A DNA stretch of 6,914 nt from Candidatus Bathyarchaeota archaeon. GTDB lineage: Archaea; Thermoproteota; Bathyarchaeia; TCS64; B23. The stretch's first letter is position 1, and each line of letters begins with the position of its first letter. Below are positions 1-5,988 of this stretch, piece by piece. The stretch is taken from NCBI GenBank assembly GCA_029259285.1, contig JAPDJB010000149.1, positions 1-6,914 on the forward strand, read 5' to 3'. The position numbers and the translations under genes were made by a program. The notes beneath the pieces were generated by a model, which made no database searches, had not been told where the DNA came from, and worked only from the letters and a program-made list of their open reading frames with translations.

Positions 1-1273
1 CCATGGTGACCACCATCTGATCCAGAATTTCCTTTGGAATACGCTTCTCCTCGAGGTCGATCTTCGGCAGGTAACGCCTCAAGGCCTTCATCGCCGCCTC
101 TCTGCAAAGGGCTGCGAGGTCGGCGCCGGTGTATCCATGCGTTATATCAGCCAACTTCTCAAGGTCTACATCCTCGGCGAGGGGCATGCCACGGGTGTGT
201 ATCTGCAGTATCTCCAATCGGCCGTCTCTGTCTGGGATTCCTATCTCGATCTCCCTGTCGAAGCGGCCTGGTCTTCGGAGCGCTGGGTCGAGGGCCTCAG
301 GCCGATTGGTGGCGCCGATGACTATGACGTTTCCACGCCCCTTGAGGCCATCCATGAGGGCCAATAGCTGGGCGACGACCCTCCTCTCAACCTCCCCCGT
401 CACCTCACTCCTCTTAGGGGCTATGGCGTCGATCTCATCGATGAAGATGATGCTCGGCGCATTACGCTCAGCCTCCTCGAAGGTCTTCCTCAGCCTCGCC
501 TCAGACTCGCCATAGAACTTGCTCATGATCTCAGGGCCATTTATGGCGTAGAAGTTGGCATCCGACTCGTTGGCTACAGCCCTCGCCAAGAGGGTCTTAC
601 CGCAGCCTGGAGGGCCGTGGAGCAACACCCCCTTAGGCGGGTCGATTCCAAGCCTTTGGAATATCTCAGGATGCCTGAGGGGGAGCTCCACCATCTCCCT
701 TATCCGCCTGATGGCCTCGTCGAGGCCTCCTATATCCTCATAGGTTGTTCTGGTTGTTATCTCAAGCTCTGGGACAGGCTCGCTGAGGATTGTGATCTCG
801 GTTGTGGGGGCTATCTTGACGATGCCGGCGGGCCTGGTGTTCACCACTGTGAATGGAACCGAGTGGCCAAGCATCGTAATCAGGATCGTATCTCCCCTGG
901 TGCAGGGCCTATCGATGAGGCGATCCTTGACGAATCTGACGAAGTCGCTGTCGACGCTGATGCGTATGTCGACGGGCGCCAATTTCACTGACTTCGCATA
1001 GGAGACATTCGCCTTCCTAACCGTGACGAACTCGTTTATGGAGACTCCGCAGTTCTTCCTTATGAAGCCGTCTATCCTTATTAGGCCGAGGCCCTGATCC
1101 TCTGGGTATGCCGGCCAGGCCTTCGCGGCTGTGCTCTTCTTCCCTATGATCTCGATGACATCTCCGACAGTCACCCCTATGGCCTTCATCGCCGCGGAGT
1201 CTATCCTGGCGATTCCTCGGCCTACATCTCTCTGCTGTTTAGCCTCAGCCACCTTCAATTGGATGCTGCTCAA
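1..1273 (-). CDS. Cdc48/VAT-family AAA+ ATPase (N domain and D1 visible; 3' end beyond window)
   Basis: The 424 visible residues are the N-terminal part of an archaeal Cdc48/p97 (VAT) unfoldase, which pulls substrates apart and can feed the 20S proteasome. Residues about 1-165 match the N domain (double-psi barrel, then a second small barrel). From about 175 a D1 ATPase module starts with YEDIGGLDEAI. It contains Walker A GPPGCGKT (220-227), pore loop KFYGE (252-256), Walker B IIFIDEID (275-282), sensor 1 ATNRP (321-325), Arg fingers in RRPGRFD (333-339) and the GYTGADLAALCREAA helix (380-394). The start is TTG at 1273: an in-frame TGA lies three codons upstream, and AGGTG (minus strand, 1285-1281) sits 7 bases before it. 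The N domain and lack of a coiled coil argue against PAN; lack of an MIT domain argues against CdvC. D2 and any HbYX proteasome-docking tail lie outside the window. It follows egsA on the same strand but has its own promoter. Confidence 0.95.
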   Translation of the reverse strand, partial: MSSIQLKVAEAKQQRDVGRGIARIDSAAMKAIGVTVGDVIEIIGKKSTAAKAWPAYPEDQGLGLIRIDGFIRKNCGVSINEFVTVRKANVSYAKSVKLAPVDIRISVDSDFVRFVKDRLIDRPCTRGDTILITMLGHSVPFTVVNTRPAGIVKIAPTTEITILSEPVPELEITTRTTYEDIGGLDEAIRRIREMVELPLRHPEIFQRLGIDPPKGVLLHGPPGCGKTLLARAVANESDANFYAINGPEIMSKFYGESEARLRKTFEEAERNAPSIIFIDEIDAIAPKRSEVTGEVERRVVAQLLALMDGLKGRGNVIVIGATNRPEALDPALRRPGRFDREIEIGIPDRDGRLEILQIHTRGMPLAEDVDLEKLADITHGYTGADLAALCREAAMKALRRYLPKIDLEEKRIPKEILDQMVVTM

Positions 1274-1351
1274 GGAGAATCACCTTTAAAGGCGTATGAA
1301 GAGTGTGGCGCAGAACCATATAAACGTTAAGGAGCTGTGATCAATTAGGCA
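1274..1351 (-). promoter_or_regulatory. Promoter and leader of the Cdc48/VAT gene
   Basis: The 78-base gap between the egsA stop and the ATPase start holds a TATA-like box, TTTATAT (minus strand, 1324-1318). The usual archaeal spacing of about 25 bases puts transcription start near 1295, leaving a leader of about 20 bases that just contains the AGGTG ribosome site (1285-1281). A perfect 10-bp palindrome CCTTTAAAGG (1283-1292) overlaps the leader and the ribosome site. It could be an operator or simply an AT-rich coincidence. Box and spacing are seen; activity is inferred. Confidence 0.55.
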
Positions 1352-2401
1352 TTAGATCACTTCACACTCCTCAGCCAGCCTCTTAGCCTCCTCGGATGTG
1401 AGCCTCACCTCATCTAATATCGTATAGCGGCCAGGCCTAATCCATCTAGCCCTAACCAAGGCCTCGACGATGTATCTCGGCTCTATGCCCAGCTCCTCGG
1501 CCGTCGTAGGAGCTCCTACGGCTCGAAGACTCTCCCTGATCTCCCTCCAATCCAAGCTGTGGAGCTTCGCCATCATTATTGTTCCGACGCCACACTGCTC
1601 CCCATGGAGCGCAGGCCTCGGAGCGATCACGTCAAGGGCATGGCTGAATAGGTGTTCAGAGCCGCTACAGGGCCTACTGCTACCCGCTATGCTCATGGCT
1701 ACGCCGCAGCTCACCAGGGCCTCAATGAGGGTTCTATAGCCCTCATCATCCCTAGCCCTTATCAACTCGGCGCTCCTCATCACCAGGTTGGAGCTCATTA
1801 GGGCTAGGCTTGCGGCATACTCGCCGTAGTATTCGCCGTTAACCTCGTGGGCTAGCCTCCAATCCCTCACGGCCACCACCTTCGCTATGACGTCGCCGCA
1901 GCCGCTCGCCGTCAATCTGTAGGGGGCGCCGGCTATCACCTCGGAGTCGGCTACCACGGCTATGGGTGCGACGGCCTTCACCGAGTAGGGTCTCCCCAAT
2001 CCCTTGATGGAGGCTAGGGAGCTCGCTATCCCATCGTGGGAAGCCGTGGTTGGAGCGCTGATGAATTCTATCCGACTCTTAGCCGCAGCCATCTTGGCGA
2101 CGTCGATGACCCTCCCCCCTCCGACGCCTATCACCACCTCGGCCCCCATATCACCGGCCTCCCCAGCCACCCTTTCAACGGTCTCCAGGTTAGCCCTGAG
2201 GGCATGAGTCGCCTTCACTTCCAAGCCGCTTCGCTTCAGTATCTCGATGGCCCTCTCACCCGCCACCTTGAAGGTTCTCCTTCCGGAGACTATGAGGGCC
2301 CTGCCGAATCCCAGCTCTAGGCAGATCTCCCCTAACTCCTCTATGACTCCCGCGCCGACGAGGACGATCCTCGGCAGCTCTATCCTATGTGACTCCCTCA
2401 A
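1352..2401 (-). CDS. egsA: sn-glycerol-1-phosphate dehydrogenase
   Basis: This enzyme reduces dihydroxyacetone phosphate to sn-glycerol-1-phosphate with NAD(P)H, the step that sets the archaeal stereochemistry of ether lipids; it is cytosolic. The 349-residue length is normal. An N-terminal Rossmann-like half carries the dinucleotide-binding GVGGGRVIDVAK (92-103) and the family signature APTTASHDGIASS (116-128). The C-terminal helical half supplies probable metal ligands, by analogy to glycerol dehydrogenases: Asp170 in SGCGDVIAK, His250 in SGSEHLFSHALD, and His266 in HGEQCGVGTI. The start is TTG at 2401. No ATG, GTG or TTG lies upstream in frame through the control region, and none occurs downstream before the conserved IELPRIVLVGAG. 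GAGGAG lies only one base from the start, too close for a normal ribosome site. The gene diverges from psmB and precedes the Cdc48/VAT gene. The SHDGIAS signature favours this call over plain glycerol dehydrogenase; bacterial AraM is the nearest alternative. Confidence 0.94.
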   Translation of the reverse strand: MRESHRIELPRIVLVGAGVIEELGEICLELGFGRALIVSGRRTFKVAGERAIEILKRSGLEVKATHALRANLETVERVAGEAGDMGAEVVIGVGGGRVIDVAKMAAAKSRIEFISAPTTASHDGIASSLASIKGLGRPYSVKAVAPIAVVADSEVIAGAPYRLTASGCGDVIAKVVAVRDWRLAHEVNGEYYGEYAASLALMSSNLVMRSAELIRARDDEGYRTLIEALVSCGVAMSIAGSSRPCSGSEHLFSHALDVIAPRPALHGEQCGVGTIMMAKLHSLDWREIRESLRAVGAPTTAEELGIEPRYIVEALVRARWIRPGRYTILDEVRLTSEEAKRLAEECEVI

Positions 2402-2431
2402 TCTCCTCGCTAGAATAACTCGCCCTTTGGA

Positions 2432-2476
2432 GTTAAAAGGGTTTAACGAGAAAGGTTTTTAAAGAATACCCTTTTA
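2432..2476. promoter_or_regulatory. Divergent egsA/psmB promoter with central TATA box
   Basis: TTTTTAAA at 2456-2463, preceded by purine-rich GAGAAAGG (a BRE-like stretch), is a good TATA box for psmB and predicts transcription start near 2485. Its complement CTTTAAAAA (minus, 2464-2456) can serve egsA, with a start near 2433 and a leader of about 30 bases. TTTTAAC (minus, 2439-2433) is an alternative egsA box that would give a nearly leaderless transcript. Inverted repeats surround these elements and are listed separately. Sequence elements are seen; use of each box is inferred. Confidence 0.6.
2434..2476. repeat. 9-bp perfect inverted repeat flanking the shared TATA box
   Basis: TAAAAGGGT at 2434-2442 is the exact reverse complement of ACCCTTTTA at 2468-2476. 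The 25-base spacer contains the TATA box at 2456-2463, and the centre of symmetry (2455) falls at its edge. The left arm also takes part in a second perfect inverted repeat, GTTAAA-AGGG-TTTAAC (2432-2447). A partial third copy, GCCCTTTGG, lies at 2422-2430. The arrangement suggests a dyad operator for a regulator that could cover the TATA box, but no binding protein can be named. Confidence 0.5.
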
Positions 2477-2535
2477 TGATACATGACCCTCCTTCTAGGA
2501 GATCATCCTTGAAACATTACCTCTGGGGAGCAGGG

Positions 2536-3162
2536 ATGCATCGCTTTGAGCCCTTGAGGGGGACGACGACCGTGGGAGTCGTCTGCAGCGATGGGGTGAT
2601 ATTGGCAACTGACACTAGGGCGACGATGGGAACCTACGTCGCCAGCAAGAGGGCGAAGAAGGTCTATAGGATCACGGATCACCTGGCTATGACCGTCGCA
2701 GGCGGCGTAGCCGTTGCTCAGAGGGTTGTCGAGATACTCCGCGCCAACGCCCGCCTCTTCGAGCTGGAGAATGGGCGGCCCATGCCCGTCTCAGCCGCCG
2801 CCAGATTGGTGTCGAATCTCCTCTTCTCAAATCGAGAGGAGGGTATGCCGCTGCCCCTCCAGGCCCTTGTGGCCGGCTTCGACGAGTCCGGCCCCCACAT
2901 CTACTCCCTAGACCCCTTCGGAAGCGTCACGGAGGAGAAGGTAGTCTCCACCGGCTCCGGTTCACCCATCGCCTACGGCGTCCTGGAGGATCGGTATCAA
3001 GAGGGTAAAACCGTTGAGGAGATGCTCCCCATCGTCGTCAGGGCTGTGGACTCCGCTATGAAGCGGGACGTGGCAAGCGGCGACAGCTTCGATGTGGCTG
3101 TGATCACGAAGGAGGGTTTCAGGGAGCTGACGGCTGAGGAGAAACGCGCCCTGTTGAGCTGA
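2536..3162 (+). CDS. psmB: 20S proteasome beta subunit (threonine protease)
   Basis: This is the catalytic beta chain of the archaeal 20S proteasome, made as a proprotein that cleaves itself before the active Thr. The propeptide boundary is LRG|TTTVG. Numbering from that Thr1, I see Asp17 (in ATDTRA), Lys33 (in RAKKVYRI), Gly47, and Ser129 (in VVSTGSGS). RDVASGDS supplies the usual Asp/Ser pair at 169 and 172, about three residues later than in the Thermoplasma numbering. The catalytic set is therefore complete. The mature chain is 199 residues. ATG at 2536 is preferred: it gives a 9-residue propeptide typical of archaea and has GGGGAG 5 bases upstream. TTG at 2509 (AGGAG 7 bases upstream, 18-residue propeptide) is a serious alternative. 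ATG at 2476 lies upstream of the predicted transcription start and lacks a ribosome site. The gene is coupled to aCPSF1 downstream. No alpha subunit is in the window. Confidence 0.95.
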   Translation: MHRFEPLRGTTTVGVVCSDGVILATDTRATMGTYVASKRAKKVYRITDHLAMTVAGGVAVAQRVVEILRANARLFELENGRPMPVSAAARLVSNLLFSNREEGMPLPLQALVAGFDESGPHIYSLDPFGSVTEEKVVSTGSGSPIAYGVLEDRYQEGKTVEEMLPIVVRAVDSAMKRDVASGDSFDVAVITKEGFRELTAEEKRALLS

Positions 3163-3163
3163 T

Positions 3164-5089
3164 ATGAAGGCCGCTCAGAAGCCTCAAGGCCTATCCTATG
3201 CGGAGATCAGGAGTTCCATACTTGAGAATATCCCACAGGAGATAGGCATCACCAGAATCGAGTTCGAGGGGCCACGTATAGCCATATACACGAATCGACC
3301 TGAGATGCTCATGGAGAGAAGCTACATCGTCGCCGACATAGCCAGCTCCATAAAGAAGAGGGTTGTAATACGCTCAGACCCATCGGTTAGGGTGTCGGAG
3401 GAGGAAGCCGAGAGAGTCATCAAGGAGATCATTCCAAAGGAGGCGGGGCTGGTTCACATATACTTCGACCCAACCCTCGGAGAGGTCATCCTAGAGGTGG
3501 AGAAGCCTGGCATCGCGATAGGGAAAGGTGGGTCACACCTCCTAGAGATCGTTAAGAGAACCCGATGGAGTCCGAGGGTTGTCCGCTCCCCGCCGATTCC
3601 ATCGTTGACCATCAAGCAGATTAGGGGCTTCCTCTACTCAAAGAGCCGTGAACGGGAACGCTTCCTGAGGGAGGTTGGAGAGGCCATCTTCAGGCCCATG
3701 TTCCAGCCGGCGGGAGACGTCAGGGTCACCTTCCTCGGAGGGGTGAGGCAGGTAGGCCGATCAGCCATACTGGTGAGGACTAGGGAGAGCAGCATACTAT
3801 TAGACTGCGGGATAAATCCGGCGACCCTAAACCCGATAGAGGCCTATCCTCGACTCGACGTCGAGGAGTTTGATCTCAGAAGCCTAGACGCCGTCGTCAT
3901 CACCCACGCCCATCTAGATCACTGCGGCTTCCTCCCCTACCTCTTCAAATACGGCTACGACGGGCCAATTTACTGCTCAAAGCCGACGGCCAGCCTGATG
4001 GTTCTATTGCAGAGCGACTACCTCGACGTAATGAGCAAGGAGGGGAGGCCGACGCCCTATAGCCCCGAGGACATCAGGAAGGTGATACTCCACACGATTC
4101 CACTTAGCTATGGGGAGGTAACCGACATCGCACCGGATGTGAGGCTCACGCTGCATAACGCAGGCCACATCCTAGGCTCCTCCATCGTCCACCTCCACAT
4201 TGGAAGGGGACTCCACAACATCGTCTACACAGGCGATTTCAAGTTCGGCTACACCCAGCTCCTCCAGCCAGCTGCAACGCAGTTTCCAAGGGTTGAAACC
4301 TTGATAATGGAGAGCACCTATGGCGCCCCCGAGGACGTCGCCCCACCTAGGGTGGAGACGGAGGCGGAGTTTGTCAAGATCGCGAATCATGTCCTGAAGA
4401 GGGGGAAGGTTCTCATACCGGTTCCAGCCGTGGGGCGAGCCCAGGAGATCATGATGGTCATCAACAAGTATATGGAGATGGGGGAGCTTACGGAGGTGCC
4501 GGTCTATATTGAGGGCATGATCTCGGAGGCTACGGGAATCCATACGGCTTACCCCAACTATCTCTCAAACGAGATTAAGGATCAGATTCTCCGTGAGGGG
4601 CGTAACCCCTTCAAGTCGGATTACTTCACGGTGGTGAAGCAGCCGGATATGAGGGATGAGATCGCCGAGGGAGGCCCCTGCATCATATTGGCGACGGCTG
4701 GCATGATGGAGGGTGGCCCCGTCATGGAGTATTTCAAGAGACTGGCGCCATGGGAGGAGAATGCCCTGATCTTCGTCAGCTATCAGGTGGCTGGAACCCT
4801 CGGTAGACGCATCCAATCCGGCTTGAAATCCGTTCAGACCATGAATAGTGAGGGGAAGCTGGAGGTGATCAACGTCGAGATGCAGGTCTACACCGTTGAG
4901 GGATTCTCGGGGCACTCGGATCGACGTCAGCTATTGAGCTATGTGAAGCGCATCAGGCCTACGCCTAGGAGAGTTCTAATCGTCCATGGCGAGGAGTCGA
5001 AGTGTGAGAGCATGGTGCGGACGCTCTCCAGGTTTAGGGGCCTAGAAGCCTATGCTCCAAGGCTTCTCGAAACCTCTAGACTGGCTTAG
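3164..5089 (+). CDS. aCPSF1/FttA: KH, metallo-beta-lactamase and beta-CASP ribonuclease (mRNA 3'-end and termination factor)
   Basis: This is the archaeal homologue of the CPSF73 endonuclease, known in other archaea to cleave nascent RNA and drive transcription termination. Its 641 residues match the usual length. Residues about 1-75 form the first KH-like domain. Residues about 76-150 form the second, with the GKGG loop at 120-123. The metallo-beta-lactamase fold begins near 185 (VRVTFLGGVRQVG) and has zinc ligands HAHLDH (248-253), His335 in AGHILGSS and Asp358 in YTGDFK. The inserted beta-CASP domain starts with Glu383 in MESTYG (motif A), followed by VPAVGRAQE (420-428, motif B). His584 in GFSGHSD (motif C) and His608 in IVHGE complete the active site. 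The KH pair separates it from RNase J and from KH-less archaeal paralogues. The start ATG follows the psmB TGA after one base and has no clear ribosome site of its own, suggesting translational coupling. The stop overlaps the sepF stop. Confidence 0.96.
   Translation: MKAAQKPQGLSYAEIRSSILENIPQEIGITRIEFEGPRIAIYTNRPEMLMERSYIVADIASSIKKRVVIRSDPSVRVSEEEAERVIKEIIPKEAGLVHIYFDPTLGEVILEVEKPGIAIGKGGSHLLEIVKRTRWSPRVVRSPPIPSLTIKQIRGFLYSKSRERERFLREVGEAIFRPMFQPAGDVRVTFLGGVRQVGRSAILVRTRESSILLDCGINPATLNPIEAYPRLDVEEFDLRSLDAVVITHAHLDHCGFLPYLFKYGYDGPIYCSKPTASLMVLLQSDYLDVMSKEGRPTPYSPEDIRKVILHTIPLSYGEVTDIAPDVRLTLHNAGHILGSSIVHLHIGRGLHNIVYTGDFKFGYTQLLQPAATQFPRVETLIMESTYGAPEDVAPPRVETEAEFVKIANHVLKRGKVLIPVPAVGRAQEIMMVINKYMEMGELTEVPVYIEGMISEATGIHTAYPNYLSNEIKDQILREGRNPFKSDYFTVVKQPDMRDEIAEGGPCIILATAGMMEGGPVMEYFKRLAPWEENALIFVSYQVAGTLGRRIQSGLKSVQTMNSEGKLEVINVEMQVYTVEGFSGHSDRRQLLSYVKRIRPTPRRVLIVHGEESKCESMVRTLSRFRGLEAYAPRLLETSRLA
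5086..5089. other. Convergent stop-codon overlap (TTAG) of aCPSF1 and sepF
   Basis: The aCPSF1 stop TAG occupies 5087-5089 and the sepF stop TAA (minus) occupies 5088-5086, so the genes share the four bases TTAG with no room for an intergenic terminator. I find no run of five or more T on the plus strand in the 400 bases after 5089, nor on the minus strand in the first 180 bases below 5086. The transcripts probably overlap at their 3' ends. Confidence 0.85.
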
Positions 5090-5394
5090 CGCTCCCTACC
5101 CCTCCATATTCTAACGGTTCGAGGCGTTAATATTACTCGCTCCTCTCCCAGGCGGGCTATGTCTCCCTCTATCAGCTTCACGTATTCATTCAACTCGTTT
5201 ATGGCTCTCTTCACATCCTCTATACTCCTCTTCGCCAGTGGGGCGACATTTGTTATGACGATGTTTCCAGCTCTAACCTCAGCCTTGATGAGGTCTACAT
5301 CCTCGTAGGCTCTGAGGGGGATGGCCTTGATATATATCCCTCTTGAACCCCCCTCCTCTCGTTTCCCTATAAGTCTATTCATCACGCCCTTCAT
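5086..5394 (-). CDS. sepF: Archaeal SepF-like cell division protein (FtsZ membrane anchor)
   Basis: Archaeal SepF links FtsZ to the membrane at mid-cell. The conserved core is visible as GIYIKAIPLRAYEDVDLIKAE, then GNIVITNVAPLA, a helical stretch (about 58-76) and GDIARLGEERVILTPRTVRIWR near the C-terminus. With the preferred start (ATG at 5394) the protein has 102 residues. It opens with MKGVMNRLIGKREEGG, a short basic amphipathic stretch that fits the usual membrane-targeting helix, followed by a polar linker. The frame stays open to a TTG at 5442, which would add 16 residues, bury that helix, and start upstream of the predicted transcription start. ATG 5394 also has GGGGGATGAG as a ribosome site directly upstream. 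The stop TAA shares bases with the convergent aCPSF1 stop, and the gene diverges from the PUA gene. No ftsZ is in the window. Family assignment is firm; the membrane-helix role is inferred. Confidence 0.88.
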   Translation of the reverse strand: MKGVMNRLIGKREEGGSRGIYIKAIPLRAYEDVDLIKAEVRAGNIVITNVAPLAKRSIEDVKRAINELNEYVKLIEGDIARLGEERVILTPRTVRIWRGRER

Positions 5395-5492
5395 CTCATC
5401 CCCCTTTATAGGGATTCGCCTCGATTGATCAACAACCCTCAACTTAATATCTTTACCGTATCATTCTGAGAGAGGAAGAGGGAAAGGCCTCT
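5395..5492. promoter_or_regulatory. Divergent sepF/PUA-gene promoter
   Basis: The box TTAATAT at 5444-5450 reads ATATTAA on the minus strand and is the best TATA-like element on both. Standard spacing predicts plus-strand transcription from near 5473, giving a leader of about 20 bases before ATG 5493 that contains the purine run GAGAGGAAGAGGGAAAGG (5468-5486). On the minus strand it predicts a start near 5421, giving a leader of about 27 bases before ATG 5394 with its GGGGG ribosome site. Both leaders fit, which supports a shared control region; activity is inferred. Confidence 0.5.
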
Positions 5493-5954
5493 ATGAGGCT
5501 TAGAAATAGGCATAGATTGAGGGGGAGGGAGGTCAAGAGGTTGAGGGGAGAAGCCGGAATGCTTCTCCCTGAGGTCGACAGCCTGGAGGAGGCTGAGATG
5601 AAGGATGGAACAGTCGTCTATCTCTCAGGAGGCTCCATAATACTGGCGAGGAGGGGGGATGACCTCTTCCCGACGCTTAGATCCCCAATCCTCGACTCCC
5701 TACCCTCCATCATCGTCGATATGGGCGCCATCCCCCATATATGTAATGGAGCCGATGTAATGGCCCCTGGAGTCGTCGAAGTCAAGGGGGATTTCAAGGC
5801 TGGAGACTTGGTGGTGGTGAGGGATGAGCGGCATGGTAAGGCCCTAGCCATAGGCAAGGCTCTAGTAGACTGCGGGGAGTTGAGGTCTTTAAAGCGGGGT
5901 AAGGTGGTGGAGAATCTACACTACGTCGGCGACAGGCTCTGGAGGAGTGGATAA
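5493..5954 (+). CDS. PUA-domain RNA-binding protein, MCT-1/Tma20-like
   Basis: This 153-residue protein has the two-part layout of archaeal homologues of eukaryotic MCT-1/Tma20: a basic pre-PUA region (about 1-68, starting MRLRNRHRLRGREVKRLRGE) and a PUA domain (about 69-148). The PUA signature is PSIIVDMGAIPHICNGADVMAPGV (start 71), followed by GDLVVVRDERHGKALAIGKAL (104-124) and a final strand VVENLHYVGDRLW. In eukaryotes MCT-1 works with DENR in translation reinitiation and recycling of small ribosomal subunits. The archaeal role is not settled, so RNA or ribosome binding is the safe statement. ATG 5493 follows AAAGG by 5 bases and is the first start after the predicted promoter. The stop lies 34 bases before the preferred prs start, and both probably share a transcript. 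Archaeosine transglycosylase and Cbf5 also carry PUA domains, but this protein has no catalytic domain. Confidence 0.88.
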   Translation: MRLRNRHRLRGREVKRLRGEAGMLLPEVDSLEEAEMKDGTVVYLSGGSIILARRGDDLFPTLRSPILDSLPSIIVDMGAIPHICNGADVMAPGVVEVKGDFKAGDLVVVRDERHGKALAIGKALVDCGELRSLKRGKVVENLHYVGDRLWRSG

Positions 5955-5956
5955 GG

Positions 5957-5988
5957 CTTTATACCCCTCGCCTAGGTTGAGGTATGAG
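5957..5988 (+). promoter_or_regulatory. Possible internal TATA box and ribosome site for prs
   Basis: TTTATA at 5958-5963 lies about 26-29 bases before ATG 5989. Usual TATA-to-start spacing would therefore begin transcription almost at the ATG, giving a leaderless or near-leaderless prs message. GAGGT at 5979-5983 is also a usable ribosome site on a longer transcript from the PUA gene. Both routes may operate. This rests on one short motif. Confidence 0.35.

Noticed and set aside
34..1001. Several plus-strand open frames of 60-130 codons
   Set aside because: They lie antisense to the continuous Cdc48/VAT frame, whose motifs are all intact, and their translations are Ser/Pro/Arg-rich with no family resemblance.
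1..1273. PAN or CdvC/Vps4 identity for the AAA+ protein
   Set aside because: It has a Cdc48-type N domain and the D1 signature, with no coiled coil plus OB layout (PAN) and no MIT domain (CdvC).
1352..2401. Glycerol dehydrogenase or bacterial AraM
   Set aside because: The PTTASHDGIAS signature and archaeal neighbours (proteasome, aCPSF1) favour archaeal G1P dehydrogenase.
1470..2462. Plus-strand open frames opposite egsA
   Set aside because: They are shadows of a complete, recognisable gene on the minus strand.
4172..4915. Two minus-strand frames of 116-123 codons inside aCPSF1
   Set aside because: Both are antisense to the conserved beta-lactamase/beta-CASP coding sequence and have His/Leu-rich shadow composition.
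3164..5089. RNase J identity for the beta-CASP protein
   Set aside because: The N-terminal KH pair with GKGG and the CPSF-type GFSGHSD and IVHGE motifs indicate aCPSF1.
5401..5414. CCCCTTTATAGGG as a TATA box or operator for sepF
   Set aside because: A TATA box here would start transcription inside sepF, and the dyad is imperfect; the GGGGG on the minus strand is better explained as the ribosome site.
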